Shown here: positions 38,101 to 46,900 of the stretch, one piece after another
Position numbering within the stretch: position 1 is the first letter of the stretch
Layout of the letters: each line of letters starts with the position of its first letter
DNA from: a virus
Direction: 5' to 3' (one strand)
Length of the DNA stretch: 49,356 nt
IMG/VR virus record: IMGVR_UViG_3300006736_003764
Coordinates: 1-49,356 of that record
Notes under the pieces: generated by a model
What the model was told of the DNA's origin: nothing
The model's input: only the letters and a program-made list of their open reading frames with translations
Databases searched by the model: none
Program-made: the position numbers and the translations under genes

Positions 38101-40113
38101 TACAAAAAAGAAAAAATGTTTATTTGGGAGAAAAGCGTGGACGAGAGGTTTCTTTGCCTTCCCTTGGAAAGTGTAGAGCATGACTTAACTTACATTGAAA
38201 ACGAAATATGGAATGGCTGGGGCCCCGTTTATACAGCTTTAAATGATATTAATACATGGACGTCTCCGCTCTTCGGCACACAAAGTACTCTGGGCATAGT
38301 CACCACTCCCGGCGATTCTGGCGCGCCGTCTTTGTGGTCTATCACAAGAGCCATGTCTGCTGGCCTATACCAAGACAAAGATAAAGTTTTAGGATTGTTA
38401 AAAAAAGAATTAATGCAAAAAATGTTAGCTCCCGGGCCCGAACAAGAGCCTAATAAATTTTTGAATGAAATTCTGCCGGTTAAAGAATTAGTAGTAACAA
38501 CTGCTTTGATGTTTCGATATTATATGGAAGGCGCCTACCCTTCTTTGAACCAATTATTTGATCCAACTAAAAAAACTCTTAATAGATATATAAAACAATT
38601 AGCAGCAACCATTGATGGAGACTATCAATACGTAGATGACCTTACCGAAGAATCCGACCCGAACGCAGATTTAGGCACATCCCCGACCGCAGAAGAGATA
38701 GTAAAGAAATTTTTCATGCTGGTGGTCCAGATGGCAGCTAATATGACAGATCCAACATGGAAAACGCCATGGTTTTTACCAGGCCCAATAACACCATGGG
38801 GAATTATCGCAAAATTATTAAATACTAAGTGGTCAGAGGACGAAACCGCTGGGGATTCAGACCTTCTTAAGCTTCTAGAAGAGTGCCCCGCCATACCGGT
38901 ATCGTACGGCGAATCAGAGGAAGAGGCTGTAGAAGAAATATTATTACCGACTGCGCCAATGATTGACCCAGTAATACAAGAGCAGCTTAACAAATGGGCT
39001 CAAGATAAAGCAGACGGCTTTCCACCTCCAACATACGATGGGTTTGTCTTCTCGCCGTTCCCTTATTCGGAAGGCATACAGTTCCGCTATCGCGACGGCG
39101 TAGTTAAAAATAATAAAACGCTCCTTAAACTCCCCTTCTGGGAAAATAAGTGGCGCCACCCAATATACGTACCATATGTTTATTTGACAGACGAAGCGAA
39201 AAAGCGCCAATGGGAATTTTTTCAAGCGCGCCATTTTGGATTCCCAGCGCCCCCACCGTTTTATAATAAATTCAATGTTTTGAGTTGGGCCGTGGCCACG
39301 GACGACATTACAATCGATCAAAGCAACAACGCTACATACCCAAACCTCGCATCGACGACCCACCCGCGCTATAAAAAAAGCTGGGACGGGATCCTCCGCG
39401 GCGTTAAAAACGCTGATTTTGCAGAGATGGCCGCCGGAACGATTCAACCAGCCTCTTGGGCACAAGTTTGTTCTTGGTATAATCCATGCGTTTCCGACAC
39501 CCCGCGGAGCGGGCTAGCATACACTGATGAATGCAGTTGGCCCAACGTACAACACCCTCCGCGAAGAAATTTCCCTGCATGGGGCGGCTCTGTGACCTCT
39601 CTCGGAGTCTCCAACCCCGAGCTTGTTCCATTTGTACATGGAAAGAACCTCACATGGAACCCAGCCCCCGGCGCCGTTGTGTGGGTGAGCCCCACGGATC
39701 CGGATAAGGTCATGTTCGCACCCCCGGCCCAGCCTTTAACAAACACCCAGACACACCCAGAGACAGGCGGAGTCGTGCCTTACACTGAAACCGGCTATAA
39801 TCAAGCCTGGTATTATTATTTGTATGGCTATGCCGGCGGTACATATGATACATTCGGACACAAAGGAGAAAACTATAAATACACGGACAACTGGTGGCAA
39901 TGGCCCAACTTGTTCGGGCCCCCAAATTGGTCGCCCACATGGAAAGGCCCCGACATTCATACACAGATATATGTTAGCTGGTATCAAAGTCAGATAGTTG
40001 AGTATCAAATAGTGAAAGAAGGCGCTGTTGAACATCTTAAAGGATTAGCACAAGAAGTGATCGATACAGGGTACATCACTGCGGGCATGGCGGCTACTTG
40101 GAAAAACTTCTAA
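32143..40113 (+). CDS. Giant virion structural protein (2656 aa), unassigned
   Basis: At 2656 aa this is the longest complete gene in the window. It lies between hub/spike genes and gp25, so it is almost surely a tail or baseplate component. The first 700 residues are mainly helical with cysteine pairs (ECLCDD, VCDCILTVYGPVQKIIQFVE). One hydrophobic helix, MVLDIMLAAVLVVLNQV, lies near 745. Residues about 1060-1075 contain PLFCGPCDPGKVG. The last 500 residues are rich in Trp, Pro and Tyr and look globular (NWSPTWKGPDIHTQIYVSWY). GC-rich patches occur at codons near 1560 and 2507. A tape measure is possible by length but does not fit the globular, Trp-rich C-terminus. No family recognised. Confidence 0.7.
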   Translation: MPNNIPLTEEQKTQLYRSLYTLYQNLKDSPEKGTNNISFVAWTAPKGVPGSAGYIAGFYSPTQTEFVDTLTAQYKESSQTIQQFIVDTYKYYGYGPKIKIKEEGADTTAEKWHLQTKTFLSKDKKYYIVPVVYKKIVDNPAIKQFFTNPSDTLSKDSKLQIYGNKEEPGHGILGDAPASKIFRNSAKVWALEKLASDLAKSINQDHRKEAETMGFLPVDSKNVDNNNAEMAEAWYIDARPPEYQNLFLKIMFDKGWVDAIPPQLSPCVDLPSSRTVMIFIKSFQQDLNNLEQILWKFNDRIISSKVQMPFDAACTAGKVPKIPELINYLLRLNGKPEIDDKSNAALQFGFTEELELQYIAYSEEPECLCDDTNINAYILQKGIEDLKKTPPFDSPTNNGFLFYLPEIMRKYVPYLNGPKSKFLFSAQESWIRFANSFVYPKPEIVHDTSESAADHFAKQMAAIEKVTKSGFNVLKDAAYLQDPTMIMNSDIRNLIQGATSSQVVFAGDDVMMKAIKSDILNLTSLYGRLLHKVPITELVKLAVAAIVKCTSDSALKKKLCRTLIKTMPRIEIETKIYPCLRDGGHEGAIASLQSAIGGRESKVYEQARARHPEKFPASEGMKTEAEMAAVNDFYCNDPALQNALGRSPDDMSEELLAWLEGEYASAVCDCILTVYGPVQKIIQFVEEAKDEVSDVVDILGKNKAQSAEGQSTFSFDRYIAPCKKTEDRIQSFGDELQKGLEKMVLDIMLAAVLVVLNQVKSSIMGGLLRDVCNAAKSPWKLLDITDEIMNSPLHVDTTFLDLKKKIGNIGKLAGLSADINDLIDGINALSSEFSPSEMKRLFFTECGDNSFDAGFQSVADSMAKNHNVTIEGQNPEVATNNIFNDHTPTGAALTAQESMTLTNLEDPEAAPLNIPPACPAAPVNSPGPYHDLLSGIGGLMSPDVFDEAIDAWERAKSEFVDLCDPDTPNVLGDNVSEGDIRKLAEYDQNKMLDEITTMLPLLDPSKLEDMMPPLFCGPCDPGKVGQEPLMPSQTHPSQLFLLDRMNKNLFKMVNKMFNNNISAYKPIIMDVREDAKQYPEIYKELAEKHMPTKKELKKMTDVEKSEAFSDAHKLIQTEMMSRFAAEDGDGTSQKDKFVAKALLDALESAAAQSEVNPNQNIIINPESRVFSYDIPDSANQILMIINFSNSASTYGSITTESRQIKIAVQNKFSKTIEYEWPNPKSTELHQIKDFNELDLTMEFFRHLGEKIPAMNSLLGLEVVTQTITGGKQASVLTQHYPLIVNLIFETVFTQAAQHDLFRSNIFYQVPLTDEEVKKRCKEGPGKKPLLDTAKLADDVSKAREALECVIGMFETPDATQVAQMFGLYKLIIKVCIIEEFLKNIFIFGFVRIADILESDIYMPILLKNIVGVIQSSVNGDNYDNLLDYSAKIINGREILGEEFKSVGPADEWATGPFGPMKKMKTPEECLMIIIRETAREVNDILDDRIQGLLDPGWTKKFFAYDSVDDPETQSVLESRLLEYAILSPDYWSPNVYPRPHHGLSPTLGKLDAMNPILETEPDRGLTVYSDANGATIFKGGWPTAPTNVTQFETDRAFNAVSYWPTIGNQPWGGGLFLQPYMKITSKLSGPSGPGSFWTKFKKAYELKKEFETNPTSAAFAAQYTKSSDPNNVGENAVALLISKMDDNSLTQDARALLFNSFFKTFFDPTYLPDAKAKMPFTRLVSSQVTSAETADTSYEPYYYWDDNLDNAIQGAQERYHWLNRGIISTDFALDVAQRAEQKAQNLALAEEIALQAAYANMISGIVLAPGESLSSRKKEIHSYIYSNRKHFYPPHINPSNSFGNLNAVPAKAFPEGMMLSTINLLGLAKDMSPITNLKPSTTTSAFFDSVRNFLGTNGAGSLQTTDQYPIDKDGAGGFESPVHDYTEAVAFWSRVRDIIFDSPYDLWFDFTLGMRLNLVFPIDSEEAQQGIFEAAQFQMDKEDFAKYKKEKMFIWEKSVDERFLCLPLESVEHDLTYIENEIWNGWGPVYTALNDINTWTSPLFGTQSTLGIVTTPGDSGAPSLWSITRAMSAGLYQDKDKVLGLLKKELMQKMLAPGPEQEPNKFLNEILPVKELVVTTALMFRYYMEGAYPSLNQLFDPTKKTLNRYIKQLAATIDGDYQYVDDLTEESDPNADLGTSPTAEEIVKKFFMLVVQMAANMTDPTWKTPWFLPGPITPWGIIAKLLNTKWSEDETAGDSDLLKLLEECPAIPVSYGESEEEAVEEILLPTAPMIDPVIQEQLNKWAQDKADGFPPPTYDGFVFSPFPYSEGIQFRYRDGVVKNNKTLLKLPFWENKWRHPIYVPYVYLTDEAKKRQWEFFQARHFGFPAPPPFYNKFNVLSWAVATDDITIDQSNNATYPNLASTTHPRYKKSWDGILRGVKNADFAEMAAGTIQPASWAQVCSWYNPCVSDTPRSGLAYTDECSWPNVQHPPRRNFPAWGGSVTSLGVSNPELVPFVHGKNLTWNPAPGAVVWVSPTDPDKVMFAPPAQPLTNTQTHPETGGVVPYTETGYNQAWYYYLYGYAGGTYDTFGHKGENYKYTDNWWQWPNLFGPPNWSPTWKGPDIHTQIYVSWYQSQIVEYQIVKEGAVEHLKGLAQEVIDTGYITAGMAATWKNF

Positions 40114-40181
40114 GCAGAATAAAAAGAAGAAGAGAAATAATTGATGTAATTGCTATTTATTATAAAAAGGGGTAAAAAAAA

Positions 40182-40592
40182 ATGGCAGTTGGATTTTCTC
40201 CAAAATTACCTTTGCAACCTGATTCTGTAGACGGGTTTTACAAATTAAATAAAACTTTAGGAGAAGTTGTTAAGCAAAATTTAAAAATGATTATATTGAC
40301 AACGCCTGGCGAACGCATGATGCACCCAGAGTTTGGCGTCGGTGCCAGAAATTTTTTATTTGAGACAACAGACTCAACCTTCCAGGGTCTTACTGCTAAA
40401 ATAAATGAACAAGTACGAAAATATTTACCCTTTATTGATATTGTAGATATTGGTTTAACAGACGAGAATCTAGAAAAAACAGATAATTTTAATTATAAAT
40501 CAACACACTATATGAGATTACAGCTAGTATATTATATTCCAAATTTAAACTTAAGTGATACTTTAAGAATCGTTGTTTCTACGAGCCCTTAA
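40182..40592 (+). CDS. gp25-like baseplate wedge protein
   Basis: The 136-aa protein has the gp25/GPW family signature TTPGERMMHPEFGVGARNFL (residues about 41-60), preceded by LGEVVKQNLKMIIL, and ends with YYIPNLNLSDTLRIVV strands. gp25 belongs to the sheath-initiator/wedge core of contractile tails, type VI secretion (TssE) and related machines. Length is close to T4 gp25 (132 aa). The ribosome binding site agggg lies about 9 nt before the ATG. It is followed by the gp6-like gene, the same neighbour order as in T4-like phages. Confidence 0.9.
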   Translation: MAVGFSPKLPLQPDSVDGFYKLNKTLGEVVKQNLKMIILTTPGERMMHPEFGVGARNFLFETTDSTFQGLTAKINEQVRKYLPFIDIVDIGLTDENLEKTDNFNYKSTHYMRLQLVYYIPNLNLSDTLRIVVSTSP

Positions 40593-40612
40593 ATAACAAG
40601 GAAAGATAAAAG

Positions 40613-42400
40613 ATGCCAAAAATAAAACCTTCTATAAATTATACAAGCCGTGATTTTGAATCAATTAGAACGGACTTAGAAACTTATGTAAAAAGATATT
40701 ATCCTGATAATTTTAAAGATTTTACCGAGGCGTCTTTCGGCGCCCTGATGCTAGATACAGTTTCATATGTTGGAGACATGCTATCTTTTTATGTAGATTA
40801 CCAAGCGAACGAATCATATTTAGCGACCGCTAATGAATTTCAAAATATATTAAAATTAGGTTCAGAACTTGGATATAAATATAAACCTTTCCCATCATCT
40901 TTTGGAGTGTGCAATTTTTATATAACAGTCCCCGCCGAAACGAATTCGCCCGCACCAGATGATAGTTACAAACCAATTTTGAAAAAAGGCTCAACCTTTT
41001 ATTCTAGTGCAAATGTTATTTATACCTTACTGGAAGATGTAAATTTTGCAAAGAGCGCTAATCCAATCGTAGTCGCGAGCCAATCAGAAACAGGGGCCCC
41101 CACTACATATGCCGTACGTTCGGCCGGCCAAGTAGTTTCTGGCGAACTAGCAGTCCAAGAGCAACCAATTGGTGAATTTCAAAGATTTTTGAGAATTGCA
41201 GTAAAAGGACAAAATATTAGCGAGATAGTTCAAGTTTTTGACGACAATGGAAATCAATATTATGAAGTTGACTATCTTACACAAAATGTAATATATGTCC
41301 CCGTTTTGAACAAAGGCGACGACTCAAGCACGGTGCCTTATATAATAAAACCAGTAGCAGTATCGCGTCGATTTATGGTTGACAGTACTCCAAATGGCGT
41401 CTACCTACAGTTTGGGTATGGAAGCGAAGAGGCGCCAGTTTCGCTTAAAGACCCTTCTGAGGTAATTTTGCAGCTTCATGGCAAAGATTATACCTCTGAT
41501 ACTTCGTTTGATCCATCCATTTTGAATGAGACAGACAAACTAGGCGTCGTCCCGGCGGATACTATTTTAACAATAATCTATAGGATCAACACTAATGAAA
41601 ATACTAATTCAGCAGCCAACACGATAAGAAGGGTCGGAACCGCCGATTTCCAATTCACCGCGCCAGAAACTTTAGATAGCAACAAAAGAAGCTCCGTAAT
41701 TAATAGTTTAGCAGTTTTAAATGAAGAACCAGTAATTGGCGATATAAGCGTAGTGACTGGCGAAGAGATTAAACAACGAGCAGTTGGAAATTTCGCAGCA
41801 CAATATAGGGCCGTAACAAAACAAGATTATATTAGTATGGCTTACAACATGCCTTCTAAATACGGAAAATTTAAAAGATGCGCTATAGAGCTAGATTCTG
41901 ATTCTTATAACCAACGAAATCTTAATTTGTATGTTATTTCTGAAGATACAGACGGCACTTTAATAACGAGCAATGGTGCTCTTAAAGGTAATTTGAAGAC
42001 CTGGGTCAACCAATATAAAATGATTAACGATACTGTTGATATATTAGATGCCAAAATCGCCAACATAGGCATTGAATTTAAGGCGCTTGCATTCTCTGGC
42101 GTAAATAAATATGACCTTTTGAACGAAGCAGCAACGGTCTTACGAAGCGCTTTTGATAAAGCGTTTTATATTGGTGAACCTCTTTTGATAACGGATGTAT
42201 ACCAGACTTTAAAATCAGTACCTGATTTAATGGATGTTATCGATGTCGATATTGTGATAAAAACAGGAGCCACATATGCAGATTCACCGATAAGTATCGA
42301 AAATGTAATATCTGCAGATGGAAGATATGTCGTGCCTCCATCGGATACAATTTTTGAGATTAAGTTTCCAAAATCAGACATATTAGGAACAATATTATAA
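40613..42400 (+). CDS. gp6/J-like baseplate wedge protein
   Basis: The 595-aa product begins INYTSRDFESIRTDLETYVK and continues FKDFTEASFGALMLDTVSYV, then GDMLSFYVDYQANESYL. This is the conserved N-terminal core of the gp6 / Baseplate_J family, which forms the iris-like dodecameric ring around the tail hub. The C-terminal half shows AQYRAVTKQDYISMAYNMPS and repeated alpha/beta segments. T4 gp6 is 660 aa. The gene follows gp25 by 20 nt and its stop TAA shares a base with the next ATG. Confidence 0.88.
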   Translation: MPKIKPSINYTSRDFESIRTDLETYVKRYYPDNFKDFTEASFGALMLDTVSYVGDMLSFYVDYQANESYLATANEFQNILKLGSELGYKYKPFPSSFGVCNFYITVPAETNSPAPDDSYKPILKKGSTFYSSANVIYTLLEDVNFAKSANPIVVASQSETGAPTTYAVRSAGQVVSGELAVQEQPIGEFQRFLRIAVKGQNISEIVQVFDDNGNQYYEVDYLTQNVIYVPVLNKGDDSSTVPYIIKPVAVSRRFMVDSTPNGVYLQFGYGSEEAPVSLKDPSEVILQLHGKDYTSDTSFDPSILNETDKLGVVPADTILTIIYRINTNENTNSAANTIRRVGTADFQFTAPETLDSNKRSSVINSLAVLNEEPVIGDISVVTGEEIKQRAVGNFAAQYRAVTKQDYISMAYNMPSKYGKFKRCAIELDSDSYNQRNLNLYVISEDTDGTLITSNGALKGNLKTWVNQYKMINDTVDILDAKIANIGIEFKALAFSGVNKYDLLNEAATVLRSAFDKAFYIGEPLLITDVYQTLKSVPDLMDVIDVDIVIKTGATYADSPISIENVISADGRYVVPPSDTIFEIKFPKSDILGTIL

Positions 42401-43929
42401 TGGCTATTAAAAGATATAAAGCAGATGCAGACACAACAATAACAAACGCTTTTAAAGCAAACTTAACAACTCGCGGCGTGAGCGGCAATATGGGGCAATC
42501 AGATATACTTGAAGTGTTTTCAATTTATGCCCAAGAATCTTCTGCATCATCGGAATTGGAAAGAATTTTAATTAAATTTCCTGCTACCGGCACTGCGGCT
42601 GGGTACATTTCTTATGATAGAACACAAGGAAATATACCAGCCTCCGGGAGTGTTTCATTCTATTTAAGAATGTTTAACGCAGAGCACTCACAAACCACCC
42701 CTAAAAATTTTAATTTAATTGTTTCTGCGATTTCTCGTTCCTGGGCGGAGGGGCTCGGGTTGGATATGGAAGAATATACTGATGAAGGCGCCGCCAATTG
42801 GATGTCAGGAAATATTTCAGCTAGTGTCGATGACGATGGATCTTGGACGACGCCAGGTGGTGATTATTTAACAGACGTTTCTTCTTCTTTTACTGCATCT
42901 TTTGACACAGGATTCGAAGATGTAGAATTAGATATTACTCCATTGGTTGAACAGTGGATTAATAGTGCAGGTAATGAAGCAGTCTTAGGTTCTAAATCAA
43001 ATTATGGCGTCGGAGTCAGACTGTCACCGACAGAAGATAGCGCGACTGATTCTTATTACACTAAAAAATTCTTTGCAAGAGGATCACAATTTTTCTTTAA
43101 GCGCCCCTATATCGAAGCGCGTTGGGATTCTTCCACCAAGGATAATCGAGGAAGTTTTTATTATAGTAGCTCATTAGCGCCAGCGGCCGATAATTTGAAT
43201 ACAATTTATCTCTATAATTATGTGCGTGGGCAATTAAAAAACATTCCAAGCATTGGATCCGGCTCCATTTATGTTAGTGTTTATTCTGGCTCCTCTGACA
43301 ATTCTACACCGTCTGGTTCGAAATTACAATTAAGCGTCGGAGGAGACGTCGCCTCAACGAACCTTTTTAACATTACCGGAGGGAATGTATCTACGGGCCT
43401 TTATTCAGCATCGTTTGCTTTTACGGGTTCGACCTCTTTGTCAGGCGTATTTGATGTTTGGCATAGCGGCAGTACAGAATATTTTACAGGAACAATTACT
43501 CCAGCAAGCTTAACGCAAAACTGGCCCGGGCAGTCTCACAACCCAAATCAACAGTATGTATCTAAAATTACAAATTTAAAATCTTTTTATTCGAGTCAAA
43601 ATACAACTGCCAGATTACGTTTATATACTAGAAAGAAAGATTGGAATCCAAATATTTATAGTGTGGCTTCTTCAGAAGCTCCTATTGACTTGGTAGAAGA
43701 TGCCTATTATCGAGTATATCGCGTAAATGATAATTTGAGCGCGATATCTTATGGAACTGGAAGCGACAACAGCACGCGGTTATCATACGATAATAATGGA
43801 AGCTACTTTGATATAAATATGTCTCTTTTAGAGCCAGACTATACGTATGCAGTCAAATTTGTTTACTATCTTAATAATCAATATGTAGAACAGCCAGAAG
43901 AATTTAAGTTTAGAGTAGAGAAGGTATGA
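42400..43929 (+). CDS. Baseplate/tail structural protein with DNRLRE-like carbohydrate-binding module
   Basis: The 509-aa protein starts IKRYKADADTTITNAFKANL, then TRGVSGNMGQSDILEVFSIY and LERILIKFP. This is the pattern of DNRLRE/CBM96-type beta-sandwich modules, in which a 'D.ti..a.' strand precedes a 'R.LlkFd' strand. NLIVSAISRSWAEGLGLDME and VELDITPLVEQWINS complete the module by about residue 200. The rest is beta-rich and Ser/Thr/Tyr-rich, ending NQYVEQPEEFKFRVEKV. The position after gp6 corresponds to wedge genes gp7/gp8 in T4. It may help contact a host surface glycan. Its stop overlaps the next start (ATGA). Confidence 0.65.
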   Translation: MAIKRYKADADTTITNAFKANLTTRGVSGNMGQSDILEVFSIYAQESSASSELERILIKFPATGTAAGYISYDRTQGNIPASGSVSFYLRMFNAEHSQTTPKNFNLIVSAISRSWAEGLGLDMEEYTDEGAANWMSGNISASVDDDGSWTTPGGDYLTDVSSSFTASFDTGFEDVELDITPLVEQWINSAGNEAVLGSKSNYGVGVRLSPTEDSATDSYYTKKFFARGSQFFFKRPYIEARWDSSTKDNRGSFYYSSSLAPAADNLNTIYLYNYVRGQLKNIPSIGSGSIYVSVYSGSSDNSTPSGSKLQLSVGGDVASTNLFNITGGNVSTGLYSASFAFTGSTSLSGVFDVWHSGSTEYFTGTITPASLTQNWPGQSHNPNQQYVSKITNLKSFYSSQNTTARLRLYTRKKDWNPNIYSVASSEAPIDLVEDAYYRVYRVNDNLSAISYGTGSDNSTRLSYDNNGSYFDINMSLLEPDYTYAVKFVYYLNNQYVEQPEEFKFRVEKV

Positions 43930-46900
43930 GCAAAGATTATAAAGAACTTTTTGGCCAAAAAGATGTTATTCTAACAAATGCGGACAGAGAAGTTTTAGGG
44001 TCAGAACTAGAATCTGTCGAGTACATGACAGAATATTTCAACAAGAAACAAAGATTTGTCCCTCCTGTCGACTTCACCAAGCCTAAAAATTTCGCCCGGT
44101 TTGGCTCAGCAGAAAAATACTATATTGATGCAATTGATAGAATTTATAAAACTTATCCGTATGATGGCTCACTAAAAGAACGAGTTCAGTGGGAGTTAAG
44201 TTCATCTTATTTTGACCTCCACGTTTTTGAAAACGGATACCCCCGTACAAATGGTTACGTACTTTTTTCTCCGGAAGGCTGGGGAACGAGAGTTGGCTCA
44301 CAAGTCAATAACTTTGGTCTCTCGGATGCAGTTGAATATGTTCAAATTAAAGGCGGCCCCAATACTTCTCAGCGGAGTCAAGGCAAAGATATTCAGGACA
44401 CAACAGGAGATTATAAAGATGGCTATGCTAATGTATGGGACCCCGTAAAAAATCGAACTTCTAACTTAGCTTTGGATCTTGACGAGGGCGTCACAGTTGA
44501 ATTTTGGTTAAAAAAAGCAGCTGCGCTCGGCATCGGAGAATCAGTACTAGAAACAATATTTGATGCATGGAACGACGACGATTCCGCCGCCGCCTACGGT
44601 AGGCTCCAAATTCTCCACATTACGGCCGCCCCCAGCCTCATCGGAGTTTATTTCAGTTCGGGGTCTGTATACAATACTATGACATCGCCTGCGTATTACT
44701 TGTCATTGGATGACCAGTGGCATCATTATGCAATTAGTTTGAAAAATGATGGTTCTAATTTAATCACTAAATTTTATAAAGATGGTGCATGCGTAAAGGA
44801 AGAAGCAGATACGACACTGAATGAAATTACTGGTTCTCTAATTGCGAATATTGGTGCTGCTCGACGCCCCTCGATAGTGCGCATGGAAACCGCAACCTTA
44901 TCACCCGCCCAAAAAATTGATGGGTACGGCAAACTTTCTGGTTCTATAGATGAATTTAGATTTTGGAAAACAGAAAGAACATCCCAACAGATCGGTCGCC
45001 AAATGATCGAACCGGTCGGTGGCGGCGCAAATACTGATGATGCGAATACTGATTTAGGTGTATATTATAAATTTAACGAAGGAATCACTTCAGTTGCCTC
45101 AACTGATAATATTGTCTTAGATTATTCTGGTAGAATTAGTAATGGTAGCTTTGTAGGATATAGCACCTCTAGTAGAAACACCAACTCAGCAATAGTTGAA
45201 TCAGGAAAAGCATCAGAAGAGTTTAAAGATCCAATTCTTTATGATTTTCACCCAGATGTTATATCTTTTCGAGACACAAAAAAATCTGAAGGACAAATTT
45301 ATGATTATTCAAATAATTCATCCATTTATCATACACTTCCAACGTGGATATTAGAAGAAGACGAGCTTAAAGAATACTCTCCATTAAGAAATTTAACTCA
45401 GATTATTGGCAGCTACTTTGATTCGTTAGCAAATCAAATTTGGACTCTTCCAAAATTAAAACATAAAAACTATTTAAGCTCAAGTTATAAAGCATATCCC
45501 TTTTCTGATAAGCTATTGGAATCAGTTGGGTTTTCATATTTTCCAGAATTATTTTCTGACGCGTCAGCCCTAGCTCAGTTCAGGAATAGAGACGATAACT
45601 TACTTTTTAAACAGAAATTATATGACGTAAAAAATCGCATATATCAAAATATCTACAATAATATTGTTTATATATATAAAACAAAGGGCACCGAAAAGTC
45701 TTTTAGAAACCTTATTCGTTGTTTTGGCTTCGATGATGAAATTTATAAAATAAATTTATATGGGAATAGAGTAACTTATCAATTAAAAGACAACTACTCA
45801 TCCGTGGCAGAGTTTAAAAAGTATATTAATTTTGCGCTAACAGGCACACAAGAAGCAACCGTTTTTCCAGTTTCATCGAGCAGGAATCCAAACTCTACTT
45901 CATATATTTCTGGTACAGATAACAATGAATGTAGTTTTACATCATTCACAATGGAAACAGAAGTCGCCTTTCCTAGACGACACAGCCTCGCAGCTGCTAA
46001 TACTGTAGTAGAATCCAGCAAAGGACCAAGCAAGTCTTTTAGAGCATATATACCTTTTAAAACCGCTTCTCTTTTTGGTACACATCAAGTTAATGGCACA
46101 ACAGAAAATGATTTAACATGGGCGTCAACTGATTATGCTAATTTTCAGGTGTCCGCTGTTAGAGATGAAGAATACTCGAAAAGATGCCAATTCAAATTAA
46201 CAGGCGTCGGCGCCTCTGTTATGCCAACCTTAACAAGCAGCTATTTCGATACAGTATTTGATGATACGCGCTGGACTTTTTCTGTAGCCTTAAGGCCGTC
46301 TTTGGAAGCAGATCTGCCATCCGGATCAATCCACTCTCCTTTTATAGTAGAATTTTATGGCGTAGAAAAAGTATTAGATATTACTAACAACGAATTTTTC
46401 TTGACCTCTTCAATTGATTCAACTAGCGCTCAGCGGTTTATGAATAATCCAAAGAGTGTTTATATCGGCGCACACCTAGAGAACTTTTCTGGAACACTGC
46501 AACAACGATCTGATGGAAATATTTCATCGACGCGAGTTTGGTTAACACATTTGCCAACCGGCACAATAAAACAGCACGCACAAGACGTAAAGAACTACGG
46601 AACGTCAAGCCCATATAAAAGTGCGTATTTATATCAAACTTCAATGACCGGCACCCGCGTACCGGAAATTCATACGCTAGTATTAAATTGGACTTTTGAC
46701 ACAGTAACTGGATCTGATTCTGGCGGAGCATTTATTGGAGAAGATTTTTCTTCCGGCTCAGTTAGTTTACAAAACCGATATAATTGGATTGGAAACATTG
46801 TAGGAAAACAATATTTACCAAAAGGTTACAATTTCCCAACTAATTTTTCTAGCTCTATTAATAAAAAGTATGTTTATTCTGCAAAAAAACAATTACCAGA

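Noticed and set aside
38944-39465. Minus-strand open frame of 173 codons in the giant structural gene
   Set aside because: It coincides with a GC-rich stretch in which stop codons are rare by chance, and other overlapping minus frames occur there. The plus-strand protein is continuous and globular-looking.
40114-40181. Promoter or terminator between the giant gene and gp25
   Set aside because: The stretch is AT- and A-rich, but TTGATG and the TATAAA-like boxes are only 14 bp apart and there is no hairpin with a T run; I see only a ribosome binding site.
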